A stretch of 64,000 nt of DNA, from assembly GCA_964518955.1 (NCBI GenBank), contig CAZFHS010000002.1, positions 124,001 to 188,000 on the forward strand, given 5' to 3'. The DNA is from JBDGYW01 sp964518955 (GTDB taxonomy: Bacteria; Gemmatimonadota; Gemmatimonadetes; Gemmatimonadales; GWC2-71-9). Both the position numbers and the translations under genes were made by a program. The notes beneath the pieces were generated by a model. It was not told the DNA's origin and searched no databases. It saw only the letters and a list, made by a program, of their open reading frames with translations. Every line of letters starts with the position of its first letter. The stretch's first letter is position 1. Shown here piece after piece: positions 49,063-57,493 of this stretch.

Positions 49063-52000
49063 ATGCCAGAACTGTTGTCTATAGATGATCTCCGACTGCT
49101 TAGAAGTCGGGTTCGAGATGATACGCTAAACAAACCGGCCAAACCTTGCCTGGTAGTCTGCGCAGGAACGGCTTGTCAGGCGAGCGGTGCCAATAGCATC
49201 CAGCGGATGGTGAAGAACGATCTGCTGCAGCGCGAGCTGACCGACAAAGTTTCGTTGCGGATTACAGGTTGCCACGGCTTCTGTGAGATGGGTCCCTTCA
49301 TTCTCACCGAACCGCAGAACGCTCTTTATGTGAAGTTGAAGAGGGAAGACGTACCGCGCATTGTCGACGCGGTTCTCAAGGACGAGTACGTGGAAGACTT
49401 GCTCTACCGCGACCCGGCCTCGGGCAAGATCTGCTACAGCCAGGATGAGATTCCGTTCTTCGCCCGACAGGAACGCCAGATTCTCAGCGGGAATCAGGAG
49501 ATCGACCCCATTCGGTTTCTGCAGTACATCTCCAATGGGGGATATCTGTCTCTCGAAAAGGTCTTCGCTGATCCGAATCCGGAATGGGTACTAGAGGAAG
49601 TCAAGAAATCCGGTTTGCGTGGGCGGGGTGGAGGCGGTTTCCCGACAGGGGTCAAGTGGGAAGCCGCGGCGAAGGCCGATGGCCGCAGCGGAAAATATGT
49701 CGTCTGCAATGCGGACGAAGGCGATCCAGGAGCTTACATGGATCGCAGCATCCTCGAGGGTAACCCGCACAGTGTGATCGAGGGCATGATCGTCGGTGCC
49801 TATTCAATGGGGGCCACGGAAGGCTTCATCTTTGTCCGGAGCGAGTACCCCCTCGCAATCAAGCACACGGTGATTGCCCTGCACCATGCTCGTGAATACG
49901 GGCTGCTGGGCAAGAATATTTTGGGCACAGGCTTCGATTACGACATTTCGATCGTACGGAGTGCAGGCGCTTTCGTATGCGGTGAAGAGACCGCCCTGAT
50001 CCGCACGATCGAGGGCAAGGTGGGTGAGCCCCGTCAGCGTCCTCCGTATCCCACCGAGAAGGGGATCTTCGGCAAACCCACGGTTATCAACAACGTTGAG
50101 ACGTGGGCCAACGTACCGCTGGTGTTCAAGTTGGGCGCCGATGAGTACGCCAAGTCTGGAGCCGAAGGCAACAGCGGAACCAAGGTTTTCTCGTTGGTGG
50201 GGAAGGTCAAGAATACAGGGCTGGTTGAAGTCCCGATGGGTGCCTCCATCAAGGAGATCGTTCACGATATCGGTGGTGGAGCTCCTGAGGGCGGGCAAAT
50301 CAAGGCCATCCAGATCGGCGGGCCTTCAGGTGGATGTATTCCGGCTTCGAGGTTCGATCTGCCTATTGATTACGACAGCCTGAACGAGGCTGGAGCCATC
50401 ATGGGCTCGGGCGGCCTGATCGTCATGGACGAAGACACGTGCATGGTGGACGTCGCCAAGTACTTCATGTCCTTCCTCAAGGACGAGTCCTGCGGTAAGT
50501 GCTACACTTGCCGTAAGGGTACCCAGAGGTTGTACGAGATCCTCGAGGACATCAGCAAGGGCAACGGTACGCTTGCCCACTTGGACTTGCTACAAGAGCT
50601 GGCGCAAGTCGTACAGGACACGAGCATGTGTGGGCTCGGCAGGTCAGCACCCAACCCGGTACTCAGTACGCTGCGATACTTCCGCGAGGAGTACATAAGG
50701 CATATCGAAGACAAACGCTGTGATGCGTTCGTCTGCGCGGATCTCGTTGGGGCGCCATGTCATTCGGCTTGTCCCGTCGACACTGAAGCGTGGCGGTACG
50801 TTGCACACATTGCGCGTGGCGAATACGAAGAAGCATACCAAGCCATTCGCGAGCCCAATCCGTTCCCCTCGGTGTGCGGACGGACTTGTGATCACAAGTG
50901 CGAATCGCGCTGCAAGTTGGGAGTCACCGGTCATGACCCGGTGGCGATTCGTGCTCTCAAGAGGTTCGTTACCGATAGCATTGAACCTTCGGCCTACAAA
51001 CCCGAGTACAAGGATATCGATGGTGAGCGCAAGCGTGTTGCTGTCGTTGGCTCCGGTCCGGCCGGGCTGACAGCGGCGCATCACCTTTCTCTATCGGGTC
51101 ATCAGGTGACGGTCTTTGAAGCGGAAGACCGTCCGGGCGGTATGCTGGTAGCCGGCATTCCAGAATTCCGTCTCCCTCGTGACATACTGGAGAAGGAAAT
51201 CGCGACGTTGATCGACGACAATATCACTCTCGAGTGCAACAAGGCGCTTGGGCGCGATTTCACCGTCGATAGCCTTTTTGATGATGGGTATGAAGCTGCA
51301 TTCCTCGCACTAGGTGCGCACAAGAGCAAGCTTCTCCGCATCGATGGTGAAGACAGTGAGGGTGTGTTCCCTTCGATCGAATTCCTGAAGAGTTGGAACC
51401 TCCGGGGTGAATCGCAGGCCAAAGGTCATGTGGGCGTTATTGGTGGCGGTAACTCCGCAATCGACGCTGCTCGAGTGGCCGTGCGTCAGGAAGGCGTCGA
51501 AACCGTCACGATCTACTACCGCAGAACTCGGCGCGAGATGCCGGCATTCGAGGCGGAGATCGAAGAGGCTCTGGAAGAGGGCATCGAGCTCAAGGTGCTG
51601 GTGACCCCGGTGCAGATCGAGGCCAACAATGGGCGCATAGAGGCAATCACATTCCTCGAGAACGACCTGGGTGATCCGGACGGTAGCGGTCGTCGTCGCC
51701 CGATTCCGCGCGATGGATCGGAATTTAGTGTAAAGCTGGATACGCTCGTGGTAGCGATTAGTGAGGAAATGGAACCGTTTGGTAAGAGCCAAGAAGAGTG
51801 TGGTGGCGTGGAAGTGGCCAAATGGGGAGCAATCGTTACCGATGAGAAGACCCAGATGACTCGCCGCGAAGGCGTGTTTGCGGCCGGAGACGCAGTTACT
51901 GGGCCAAACACCGTGATCGATGCGATTGCGGCCGGGAAGAAAGTCGCTGGAGCGATTGAGCGGTACTTGAACGGCGAGCCGCTCACTATACCGGCAACGC

Positions 52001-52245
52001 CATGTCTGCCGTCACGCTACGTTGAACCTGTCGAACAGGCTGAAGTGCAGACACCACCTCGTGTGGGGTTGCCAAGAGTTGCTATGAACAAACGGCGAAC
52101 ATCGTTTGCCGAGGTCGAAGGTGGTATGACCGAGGCAGATGCAGTGCGTGAAGCCGGTCGATGCCTTCGCTGTGATCTTGAATTCACCAAGCCCGCGGAA
52201 ACAACAGTGGAAGCGGAACTGCAGGAAGCGGGAGGTGTCAGTTGA
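49063..52245 (+). CDS. NuoF-like NAD(P)H/FMN subunit fused to GltD-like FAD oxidoreductase
   Basis: 1060 residues. In order: a thioredoxin-like [2Fe-2S] domain (CAGTACQASGANS and GCHGFCEMGPF, about 28-85); a NuoF FMN/NADH domain (SGLRGRGGGGFPTGVKWEAA near 186; CNADEGDPGAYMDRSIL near 211); its [4Fe-4S] site (ESCGKCYTCRKGTQRL near 472); a GltD-type two-cluster domain (CHSACPVDTEAWRYVAHIAR; VCGRTCDHKCESRCKLG); and FAD and NAD(P) Rossmann domains (VAVVGSGPAGLTAAHHL near 657; GVIGGGNSAIDAARVAV near 787; FAAGDAVTGPNTVIDAIAAG). The stop overlaps the next start. It should transfer hydride electrons between two pyridine nucleotide sites. Confidence 0.9.
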   Translation: MPELLSIDDLRLLRSRVRDDTLNKPAKPCLVVCAGTACQASGANSIQRMVKNDLLQRELTDKVSLRITGCHGFCEMGPFILTEPQNALYVKLKREDVPRIVDAVLKDEYVEDLLYRDPASGKICYSQDEIPFFARQERQILSGNQEIDPIRFLQYISNGGYLSLEKVFADPNPEWVLEEVKKSGLRGRGGGGFPTGVKWEAAAKADGRSGKYVVCNADEGDPGAYMDRSILEGNPHSVIEGMIVGAYSMGATEGFIFVRSEYPLAIKHTVIALHHAREYGLLGKNILGTGFDYDISIVRSAGAFVCGEETALIRTIEGKVGEPRQRPPYPTEKGIFGKPTVINNVETWANVPLVFKLGADEYAKSGAEGNSGTKVFSLVGKVKNTGLVEVPMGASIKEIVHDIGGGAPEGGQIKAIQIGGPSGGCIPASRFDLPIDYDSLNEAGAIMGSGGLIVMDEDTCMVDVAKYFMSFLKDESCGKCYTCRKGTQRLYEILEDISKGNGTLAHLDLLQELAQVVQDTSMCGLGRSAPNPVLSTLRYFREEYIRHIEDKRCDAFVCADLVGAPCHSACPVDTEAWRYVAHIARGEYEEAYQAIREPNPFPSVCGRTCDHKCESRCKLGVTGHDPVAIRALKRFVTDSIEPSAYKPEYKDIDGERKRVAVVGSGPAGLTAAHHLSLSGHQVTVFEAEDRPGGMLVAGIPEFRLPRDILEKEIATLIDDNITLECNKALGRDFTVDSLFDDGYEAAFLALGAHKSKLLRIDGEDSEGVFPSIEFLKSWNLRGESQAKGHVGVIGGGNSAIDAARVAVRQEGVETVTIYYRRTRREMPAFEAEIEEALEEGIELKVLVTPVQIEANNGRIEAITFLENDLGDPDGSGRRRPIPRDGSEFSVKLDTLVVAISEEMEPFGKSQEECGGVEVAKWGAIVTDEKTQMTRREGVFAAGDAVTGPNTVIDAIAAGKKVAGAIERYLNGEPLTIPATPCLPSRYVEPVEQAEVQTPPRVGLPRVAMNKRRTSFAEVEGGMTEADAVREAGRCLRCDLEFTKPAETTVEAELQEAGGVS

Positions 52246-52922
52246 TTTCCCTGACAATAAACGGCCTGGACGTAAGCGTCGAGAAAGGTACGACTGTCCT
52301 CGAGGCCGCACAGTATCTGAGCTTGCCCATCCCGACACTCTGCCATATGGAGGGGCTGACGCCATACGGAGCGTGTCGGCTCTGCGTGGTGGAAATAGGG
52401 GAGGGGCCAAAGTCGCAGATCGTCACTTCGTGTACCTATCCGGCACAGGAAGGCTTGAAGGTACGGACCAGCTCGAAGAGGGTTGTGCAGGCGCGCAGAA
52501 TGATCATCGAACTTCTGCTGGCTTCCTGTCCACAGTCCAAGACGATCCAGGATCTCGCCGCAGAACACGGCGTGCAAACGCAGCGCTTCAGACAGGAGCA
52601 TGAAGACTGCATTCTGTGCGGCCGTTGTGTTCGAATGTGCGAGGAACAGATGGTGGCAGGCGCCATCGGATTCAGAGGCCGAGGCGAGCATCGTAGTATC
52701 GGAACGCCGTTCGACGAGAAGTCGGAGGTGTGCCGTTTGTGCGGAGGATGCCAGTACGTATGTCCAGTCTGCGAACTCCGCTGCACTTATACTGAACCGG
52801 ACAAGGCTGTCTACGGTGGGTGTGCGAACATCCCCATGCCGTGTATAGAGAAACCGGATTTCGACGATATGATGTGTTACATGGAACCATGCGCCGCATG
52901 CGAGATTGACAAACAGGAGTAA
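52242..52922 (+). CDS. NuoG/HydA-type ferredoxin subunit (iron-sulfur part only)
   Basis: 226 residues. A plant-ferredoxin-like [2Fe-2S] domain (CHMEGLTPYGACRLC, about 36-50) is followed by a NuoG-type stretch (ILCGRCVRMCEEQ) and a Cys-rich motif CRLCGGCQYVCPVCELRC near 165. The molybdopterin-like or H-cluster catalytic domain of NuoG or HydA is absent, so it serves as an electron wire. The TTG start overlaps the NuoF-GltD stop by 4 bases. The GltS-like gene follows after 4 bases. Confidence 0.86.
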   Translation: MISLTINGLDVSVEKGTTVLEAAQYLSLPIPTLCHMEGLTPYGACRLCVVEIGEGPKSQIVTSCTYPAQEGLKVRTSSKRVVQARRMIIELLLASCPQSKTIQDLAAEHGVQTQRFRQEHEDCILCGRCVRMCEEQMVAGAIGFRGRGEHRSIGTPFDEKSEVCRLCGGCQYVCPVCELRCTYTEPDKAVYGGCANIPMPCIEKPDFDDMMCYMEPCAACEIDKQE

Positions 52923-52926
52923 CAAC

Positions 52927-54510
52927 ATGCAAATGTCCAGAATAAACGCGTCCGCAGCGACGCTCACCAAAAATCGCACACCCGACTCCATCGTACCCAC
53001 GTCCGGCATGTGTGTCACTTGCGTTGACGGCTGCACCGGCATGTGTGAGATCGGCAAGTCCGCGTACCGCGGACACGAGTGCATCTATCCCCAACCGTTT
53101 GGGGTGATCACTACGGCGAGTGAAAAAGACTACCCGCTCGGTTATGATCACCTGAATATCATCGGTGGTGTGGTCGGAGCAGAGGGTGTCGAAGCCGATA
53201 GCGACAAGGCAATATTCCCGGCGGTGGATCTTTCCGTCAGGTTTGGCCACGACGATGGAATCAAGTTCCGTTTGCCGTGGATCATTCCAGGAATCGGATC
53301 GACCAACATCGCCAGAGACAACTGGGACGGGCTAGCCATAGGCTCCGCCCTTTCCGGCACCGGTCTGACCATCGGAGAGAACATAGTTGGGATGGATCCC
53401 AAATCGGAATTTTCCAAGGGATACGTGACACACAGTCCGGAAATGGTCAAGCGTGTGAGTCTCTACAAGGATGCTATGCGGGATGGTTGGGGCGCCATCA
53501 TTGTGCAGTCCAACGTCGAAGGCACCAGACTCCGCGAGCACGAATACGCCATCGAGAAGCTCGGTGCCGAGGTCGTAGAATTGAAGTGGGGCCAAGGGGC
53601 CAAGAATATCGGTGGCGAAGTCAAGATCACCGATCTCAAGAAAGCTCAGATGCTATATGACCGTGGTTACGTGGTCTTGCCGAATCCCACTGACCCCGAC
53701 GTCATAGAGGCCTTCGAACGTGGTTCATTCAAGGAATTCGAACGCCACTCCCGCGTCGGTATGGTCACGGAAGAGGGCTTCGCCAGCCGAGTAGAAGAAC
53801 TCAAGAAGGCCGGCGCGAAGTACATATTCCTCAAGACTGGTGCATACCGACCGTTCGCTCTGGCTCAGGCAATCAAGTACGCGTCGAAGTACGGAATCGA
53901 CCTGCTCACAGTGGATGGAGCTGGGGGCGGCACGGGAATGAGCCCGTGGAGAATGATGAACGAGTGGGGCGTTCCGCCGCTCGAGCTGCACTCATTGCTC
54001 TACAAGTATGCTAAACGACTCTCCGACAAGGGCGAACACGTGCCGGCACTCGCCGTAGCAGGTGGTTTCACATTCGAGGATCAGATCTTCAAGGGGCTGG
54101 CTCTTGGTGCACCATTCGTCAAGTTGATCGGTATGGCGCGCTCACCGATCGCTGCGACAATGGTTGGTAAGACGCTTGGCAAGACGATCGACGCACACGA
54201 AGTGCCGGTCTACGTCGAGCGGTTCGGGACCACGCGCGACGAGGTGTTTGTCACGGCTGCAGAACTTCGGAACGAAATCGGCGACAAGGAGTTCGAGAGC
54301 TTGCCGACCGGAGCTATCGGTCTGTATACCTATTATGAACGTCTGGCGCAGGGCCTCCGCCAATTGATGGCAGGGAGCCGCAAGTTCGCCATGCAATACA
54401 TGACCAGAGATGACCTGTGCTGCTTGACGAAGGAATCGGCGGAAGTCTCAGGAATCCCCTACGTCATGGACCTGGATGAAGAGGAAGTCGACAAGATGCT
54501 CGACTGCTAG
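52927..54510 (+). CDS. FMN-binding glutamate-synthase-family protein
   Basis: 527 residues with the glutamate synthase FMN barrel: LPWIIPGIGSTNIARDNWD, KWGQGAKNIGGEVKITDLKK, TVDGAGGGTGMSPWRMMNE, ALAVAGGFTFEDQIFKGLAL and GAPFVKLIGMARSP. Four N-terminal cysteines (CVTCVDGCTGMC, residues about 29-40) may hold an Fe-S cluster. There is no N-terminal glutaminase domain, so ammonia would have to come from elsewhere or the reaction differs. The ATG follows AGGAG by 7 bases. It is the last gene of the operon and a terminator follows it. Confidence 0.88.
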   Translation: MQMSRINASAATLTKNRTPDSIVPTSGMCVTCVDGCTGMCEIGKSAYRGHECIYPQPFGVITTASEKDYPLGYDHLNIIGGVVGAEGVEADSDKAIFPAVDLSVRFGHDDGIKFRLPWIIPGIGSTNIARDNWDGLAIGSALSGTGLTIGENIVGMDPKSEFSKGYVTHSPEMVKRVSLYKDAMRDGWGAIIVQSNVEGTRLREHEYAIEKLGAEVVELKWGQGAKNIGGEVKITDLKKAQMLYDRGYVVLPNPTDPDVIEAFERGSFKEFERHSRVGMVTEEGFASRVEELKKAGAKYIFLKTGAYRPFALAQAIKYASKYGIDLLTVDGAGGGTGMSPWRMMNEWGVPPLELHSLLYKYAKRLSDKGEHVPALAVAGGFTFEDQIFKGLALGAPFVKLIGMARSPIAATMVGKTLGKTIDAHEVPVYVERFGTTRDEVFVTAAELRNEIGDKEFESLPTGAIGLYTYYERLAQGLRQLMAGSRKFAMQYMTRDDLCCLTKESAEVSGIPYVMDLDEEEVDKMLDC

Positions 54511-54532
54511 TTGCTGAGCTTCGTTTGGTCAT

Positions 54533-54578
54533 CCAGCCGCTGGCGGGAAACACCTCTGGCGGCTGGTTTTGTATTTTT
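54533..54578 (+). terminator. Rho-independent terminator of the flavin/iron-sulfur operon
   Basis: CCAGCCGC (54533-54540) pairs with GCGGCTGG (54559-54566), followed by TTTTGTATTTTT. It ends the four-gene operon just before ilvE. Confidence 0.85.
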
Positions 54579-54690
54579 CACCACTGTGCACTCTCGGTTA
54601 CCTTATAATGGTGCGCGTGAGGCTGTGAAGACGCGCGTGATGAAGGCGATTCTTGACGTTTGGCACACGTACTGACCTAGGGAGGAATAG

Positions 54691-55752
54691 ATGCAGCTGA
54701 GCATCACCAGAGCGGATCAACTCAAGCCTCACCCAGACGATTCTGACCTGCGTTTTGGCGATGTGTTCACCGATCACATGTTTTCGATGGATTACAATCC
54801 TGATAAGGGCTGGCACGATCCGCGCATAGAACCATACGGACCAATACAGATGGATCCCGCCACGATGGTGCTTCACTATGGCCAGGCGATCTTCGAAGGC
54901 CTCAAAGCATATCGGAACGTAAATGGGGGCGTCCAGTTGTTTCGGGCGAAGGACAATCTCAGCAGGCTCAATCGATCGGCCCGGAGGCTGTGCATTCCGG
55001 ACGTTGATGAAGCGTTCTCGCTCGACGCCCTGAAGCAGTTGATTGCCATCGAAAAGGATTGGGTTCCCAGCTCTCCAGGAACGGCGCTGTACATCCGACC
55101 CACGATAGTGGCAATGGACCCGTTCCTCGGCGTACGAGCATCACACACATATCGGTACTACATCATCCTCGGCCCGGTAGGCGCGTATTACGCTGCTGGC
55201 TTCAACCCAGTGAAGATTCTGGTGACAAAGAAATTCGTGCGCGCAGTGAGAGGCGGTGTTGGAGAAGCGAAGACACCAGGCAACTATGCGGCCAGTCTGC
55301 TGGCAGGCGAACGCGCCAAGGACGAAGGATACGCCCAAGTTCTATGGCTCGACGGTGTGAATCAGGAGAACGTTGAAGAAGTGGGTGCGATGAACATCTT
55401 CTTCCTCATTGACGACGAACTCGTGACACCGAAGTTGAACGGTAGCATACTCCCCGGAATCACACGGGAGTCAGTATTATTTGTGGCCAAGAAGTGGGGC
55501 ATGAATGTGTCGGAACGTGACATCGGCATTTCGGAGGTGTTCGACGCACACCGAGCCGGGAAACTGCAGGAAGTTTTCGGATCTGGGACGGCAGCCGTCG
55601 TGTCACCTGTCGGAGAACTCAAATACGGTGACGACGTGATTGCCCTCGGCGATGGCTCGGTAGGACCGTTCGCACAAAAGCTCTACGACGCCATCACAGA
55701 TATCCAGTACGGCAAGGCCGAAGATCCCGACGGATGGATTGAAGAAGTCTAG
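54691..55752 (+). CDS. ilvE: Branched-chain amino-acid aminotransferase
   Basis: A fold-type IV PLP enzyme of 353 residues that transfers amino groups between glutamate and the 2-oxo acids of valine, leucine and isoleucine. Motifs are HYGQAIFEGLKAYRNVNGGV, YIRPTIVAMDPFLGVRASHT, the lysine region VGEAKTPGNYAASLLAGERA, and EVGAMNIFFLIDDELVTPKL. It is the longer type II form. GGAGG lies 6 bases before the ATG, and a TATAAT at 54604-54609 may be its -10 element although no convincing -35 is seen. Confidence 0.94.
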   Translation: MQLSITRADQLKPHPDDSDLRFGDVFTDHMFSMDYNPDKGWHDPRIEPYGPIQMDPATMVLHYGQAIFEGLKAYRNVNGGVQLFRAKDNLSRLNRSARRLCIPDVDEAFSLDALKQLIAIEKDWVPSSPGTALYIRPTIVAMDPFLGVRASHTYRYYIILGPVGAYYAAGFNPVKILVTKKFVRAVRGGVGEAKTPGNYAASLLAGERAKDEGYAQVLWLDGVNQENVEEVGAMNIFFLIDDELVTPKLNGSILPGITRESVLFVAKKWGMNVSERDIGISEVFDAHRAGKLQEVFGSGTAAVVSPVGELKYGDDVIALGDGSVGPFAQKLYDAITDIQYGKAEDPDGWIEEV

Positions 55753-55952
55753 TGGCTGATGCGAAAGACCGCCGCTCGAACCCAGAGCGGATATGCATCG
55801 TCTGTCTCCAGGGCCAGTACGTGATGCGCATTCCCAGGGACACCGACATCGATCCCGAGAAGGATGAAATGCGCATGCCCTGGCACATAGAGGCCTGCAA
55901 TCGCTGCGGCCACGTTCAGATCTTCAGGAGGGATTGGAAAGATCCGAACTGA
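55752..55952 (+). CDS. Small CxxC/CxxC zinc-ribbon protein
   Basis: 66 residues with two cysteine pairs, RICIVCLQGQ and EACNRCGHVQIF, likely binding one zinc. It starts with GTG within the ilvE stop codon, so translation is coupled. No family name is recognised. The next hairpin is 24 bases after its stop. Confidence 0.65.
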   Translation: MADAKDRRSNPERICIVCLQGQYVMRIPRDTDIDPEKDEMRMPWHIEACNRCGHVQIFRRDWKDPN

Positions 55953-55975
55953 GCGTCAGCTCGTCAGCAACACTC

Positions 55976-56027
55976 AGCGGCTAGTGGGAGCGAGACGACT
56001 TCCGCTGGCCGCTTGTGTTTCTGCATT
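55976..56027 (+). terminator. Probable terminator after ilvE and the zinc-ribbon gene
   Basis: AGCGGCTA (55976-55983) pairs with TGGCCGCT (56006-56013) with one G-T pair, and TGTGTTTCTGCATTT follows. Confidence 0.55.
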
Positions 56028-56063
56028 TGAGAACAGAATGGTACGACAGGACGAGGAGTAGAA

Positions 56064-56816
56064 ATGTTTGGCTTGAAAAACAAGCGAGTGGTGATCACGG
56101 GCGGAGCCAGCGGGATTGGAGCTGCCACGGTCGAGCGATTCCTGGAAGAGGGATCTCGAGTTCTCGTGATCGATCGAGACGGTGATGCGTGCGAGGAGAT
56201 GGCCGGTACACACTCGGAGCTAGCGGGAACGATAGTAGCTGATGTCGCGGATCCAGACGCAGTGGCCCGGGCGTTCGACCAAGTGGACGATTCGCTGACT
56301 GGCGTTGATGTGCTGGTGAACAACGCGGGCATCAGCATCAGGCACTCATTTCTCGATATCACTCCTGCGGAGTGGCAAAGTGTGCAAAATGTGAATCTGA
56401 ACGGTGTCTTTTACGTGGCTCAGCAGGCCGCACGCCGGATGCGAGCGCAGGGCGGGGGAGTGATCCTGAATATGGGGTCGACGAATGGCATTATCGGGAG
56501 CCCCAATTATTCCGACTACAATGCGTCTAAGGCCGGGGTTATCGAGCTGACACGAACAATGGCGCTCGAGCTTGCGCCCACCGTTCGCGTTAACGCAGTC
56601 TGCCCTGGTTATATACTCACGCCAATGCAGGAGGTTGAGTACACGCCCGAGATGATGCAGGCCGTCAACGACAAGATTCCGCTGGCCAGGCACGGGCTGC
56701 CTGAAGAGGTGGGGGCACTTTTTGCCTTTTTGGCTTCGGACGATGCGCAGTATCTCACGGGCCAAACGTTTGTCATAGACGGCGGCGAGGTGGCGGGAGG
56801 ATTGGCCAGTAGATGA
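56064..56816 (+). CDS. SDR-family NAD(P)-dependent oxidoreductase
   Basis: 250 residues of a classical short-chain dehydrogenase: cofactor loop VVITGGASGIGAATVERFLE, NNAGISIRHS, the serine in LNMGSTNG, and the catalytic YNASK in SDYNASKAGVIELTRTMALE. The end DDAQYLTGQTFVIDGGEVAG is typical. Substrate is unknown. GAGGAG stands 6 bases upstream of the ATG, and its stop overlaps the next gene. Confidence 0.9.
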   Translation: MFGLKNKRVVITGGASGIGAATVERFLEEGSRVLVIDRDGDACEEMAGTHSELAGTIVADVADPDAVARAFDQVDDSLTGVDVLVNNAGISIRHSFLDITPAEWQSVQNVNLNGVFYVAQQAARRMRAQGGGVILNMGSTNGIIGSPNYSDYNASKAGVIELTRTMALELAPTVRVNAVCPGYILTPMQEVEYTPEMMQAVNDKIPLARHGLPEEVGALFAFLASDDAQYLTGQTFVIDGGEVAGGLASR

Positions 56817-57469
56817 TGTCTTCTGTTAAATTGCCAGCTGTGACCGCTTCCACTGTGTTCCAACGATTCGCCGCCCGCGTTTGCCGGTTTGCGGCAACCA
56901 TCATGCTGATGATCACTGCAACGACATCTGGTGCGTCACTATTGGCCCAGCAAGGAGCTGACACCTTGATGTATGTCGGCTTGGAGTGGCCGGCAGTAGG
57001 TTCGCAGCTGGGCGACAACTACGACGAGTTCTTCAGAACGCCCGTTAGCCAGAACGTGATGACACGGCAACTCCACGTAAGGATCACGCGCGGCACGCAT
57101 GAGACGGCGCTCGTCATGCTCAGGGAGGCCGGGTACGCGGTCAAGGAGGGCTCGCCCAATCCTCAGCCGTCAGAGCTTTCGCCGGGTACCAGGTATGCTC
57201 TACGCGGACGATTGGAGGAGTTCTCCCTCGACACCAGGGGCAGAACAGATCGGCGCGTTGAAGTGAAGCTTACGATTCGTTGGGACGTGTTGGCACTTCC
57301 CGGTGGTCGCGTGGCCTATGCCAAGGAGTTCAGGTCCGAGTCGGAAGTACGACTCGACGGTGACAGGTTCGGTAGCTACTTCACGGCGACTACGCAGGCC
57401 TTTGAAGAGGTCGTCGCCGAATTACGATTAGATGAAGCTTTTGTAGCCCTACTGGCAGCCGGAGGGTGA
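56813..57469 (+). CDS. Secreted protein of unknown function
   Basis: 218 residues with a long N-terminal signal-like region (RFAATIMLMITATTSGASLLA then QQGADT) and a mature part of mixed beta character (GTRYALRGRLEEFSLDTRGR; VEVKLTIRWDVLALPGGRVA). The pattern resembles periplasmic lipid-transport-associated or ABC-type auxiliary domains that score loosely with each other, but I cannot name a family. It overlaps the SDR stop and is convergent with the Ig-repeat gene. Confidence 0.6.
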   Translation: MMSSVKLPAVTASTVFQRFAARVCRFAATIMLMITATTSGASLLAQQGADTLMYVGLEWPAVGSQLGDNYDEFFRTPVSQNVMTRQLHVRITRGTHETALVMLREAGYAVKEGSPNPQPSELSPGTRYALRGRLEEFSLDTRGRTDRRVEVKLTIRWDVLALPGGRVAYAKEFRSESEVRLDGDRFGSYFTATTQAFEEVVAELRLDEAFVALLAAGG

Positions 57470-57493
57470 CGGGGCAGATTGCAGTCACCCCTA

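Noticed and set aside
52017..53084. Open frame of 355 codons on the minus strand across the redox operon
   Set aside because: It overlaps three well-supported plus-strand genes and shows no family motif.
54604..54609. TATAAT before ilvE as a full promoter
   Set aside because: No acceptable -35 element lies 16-18 bases upstream, so it is only mentioned in the ilvE entry.
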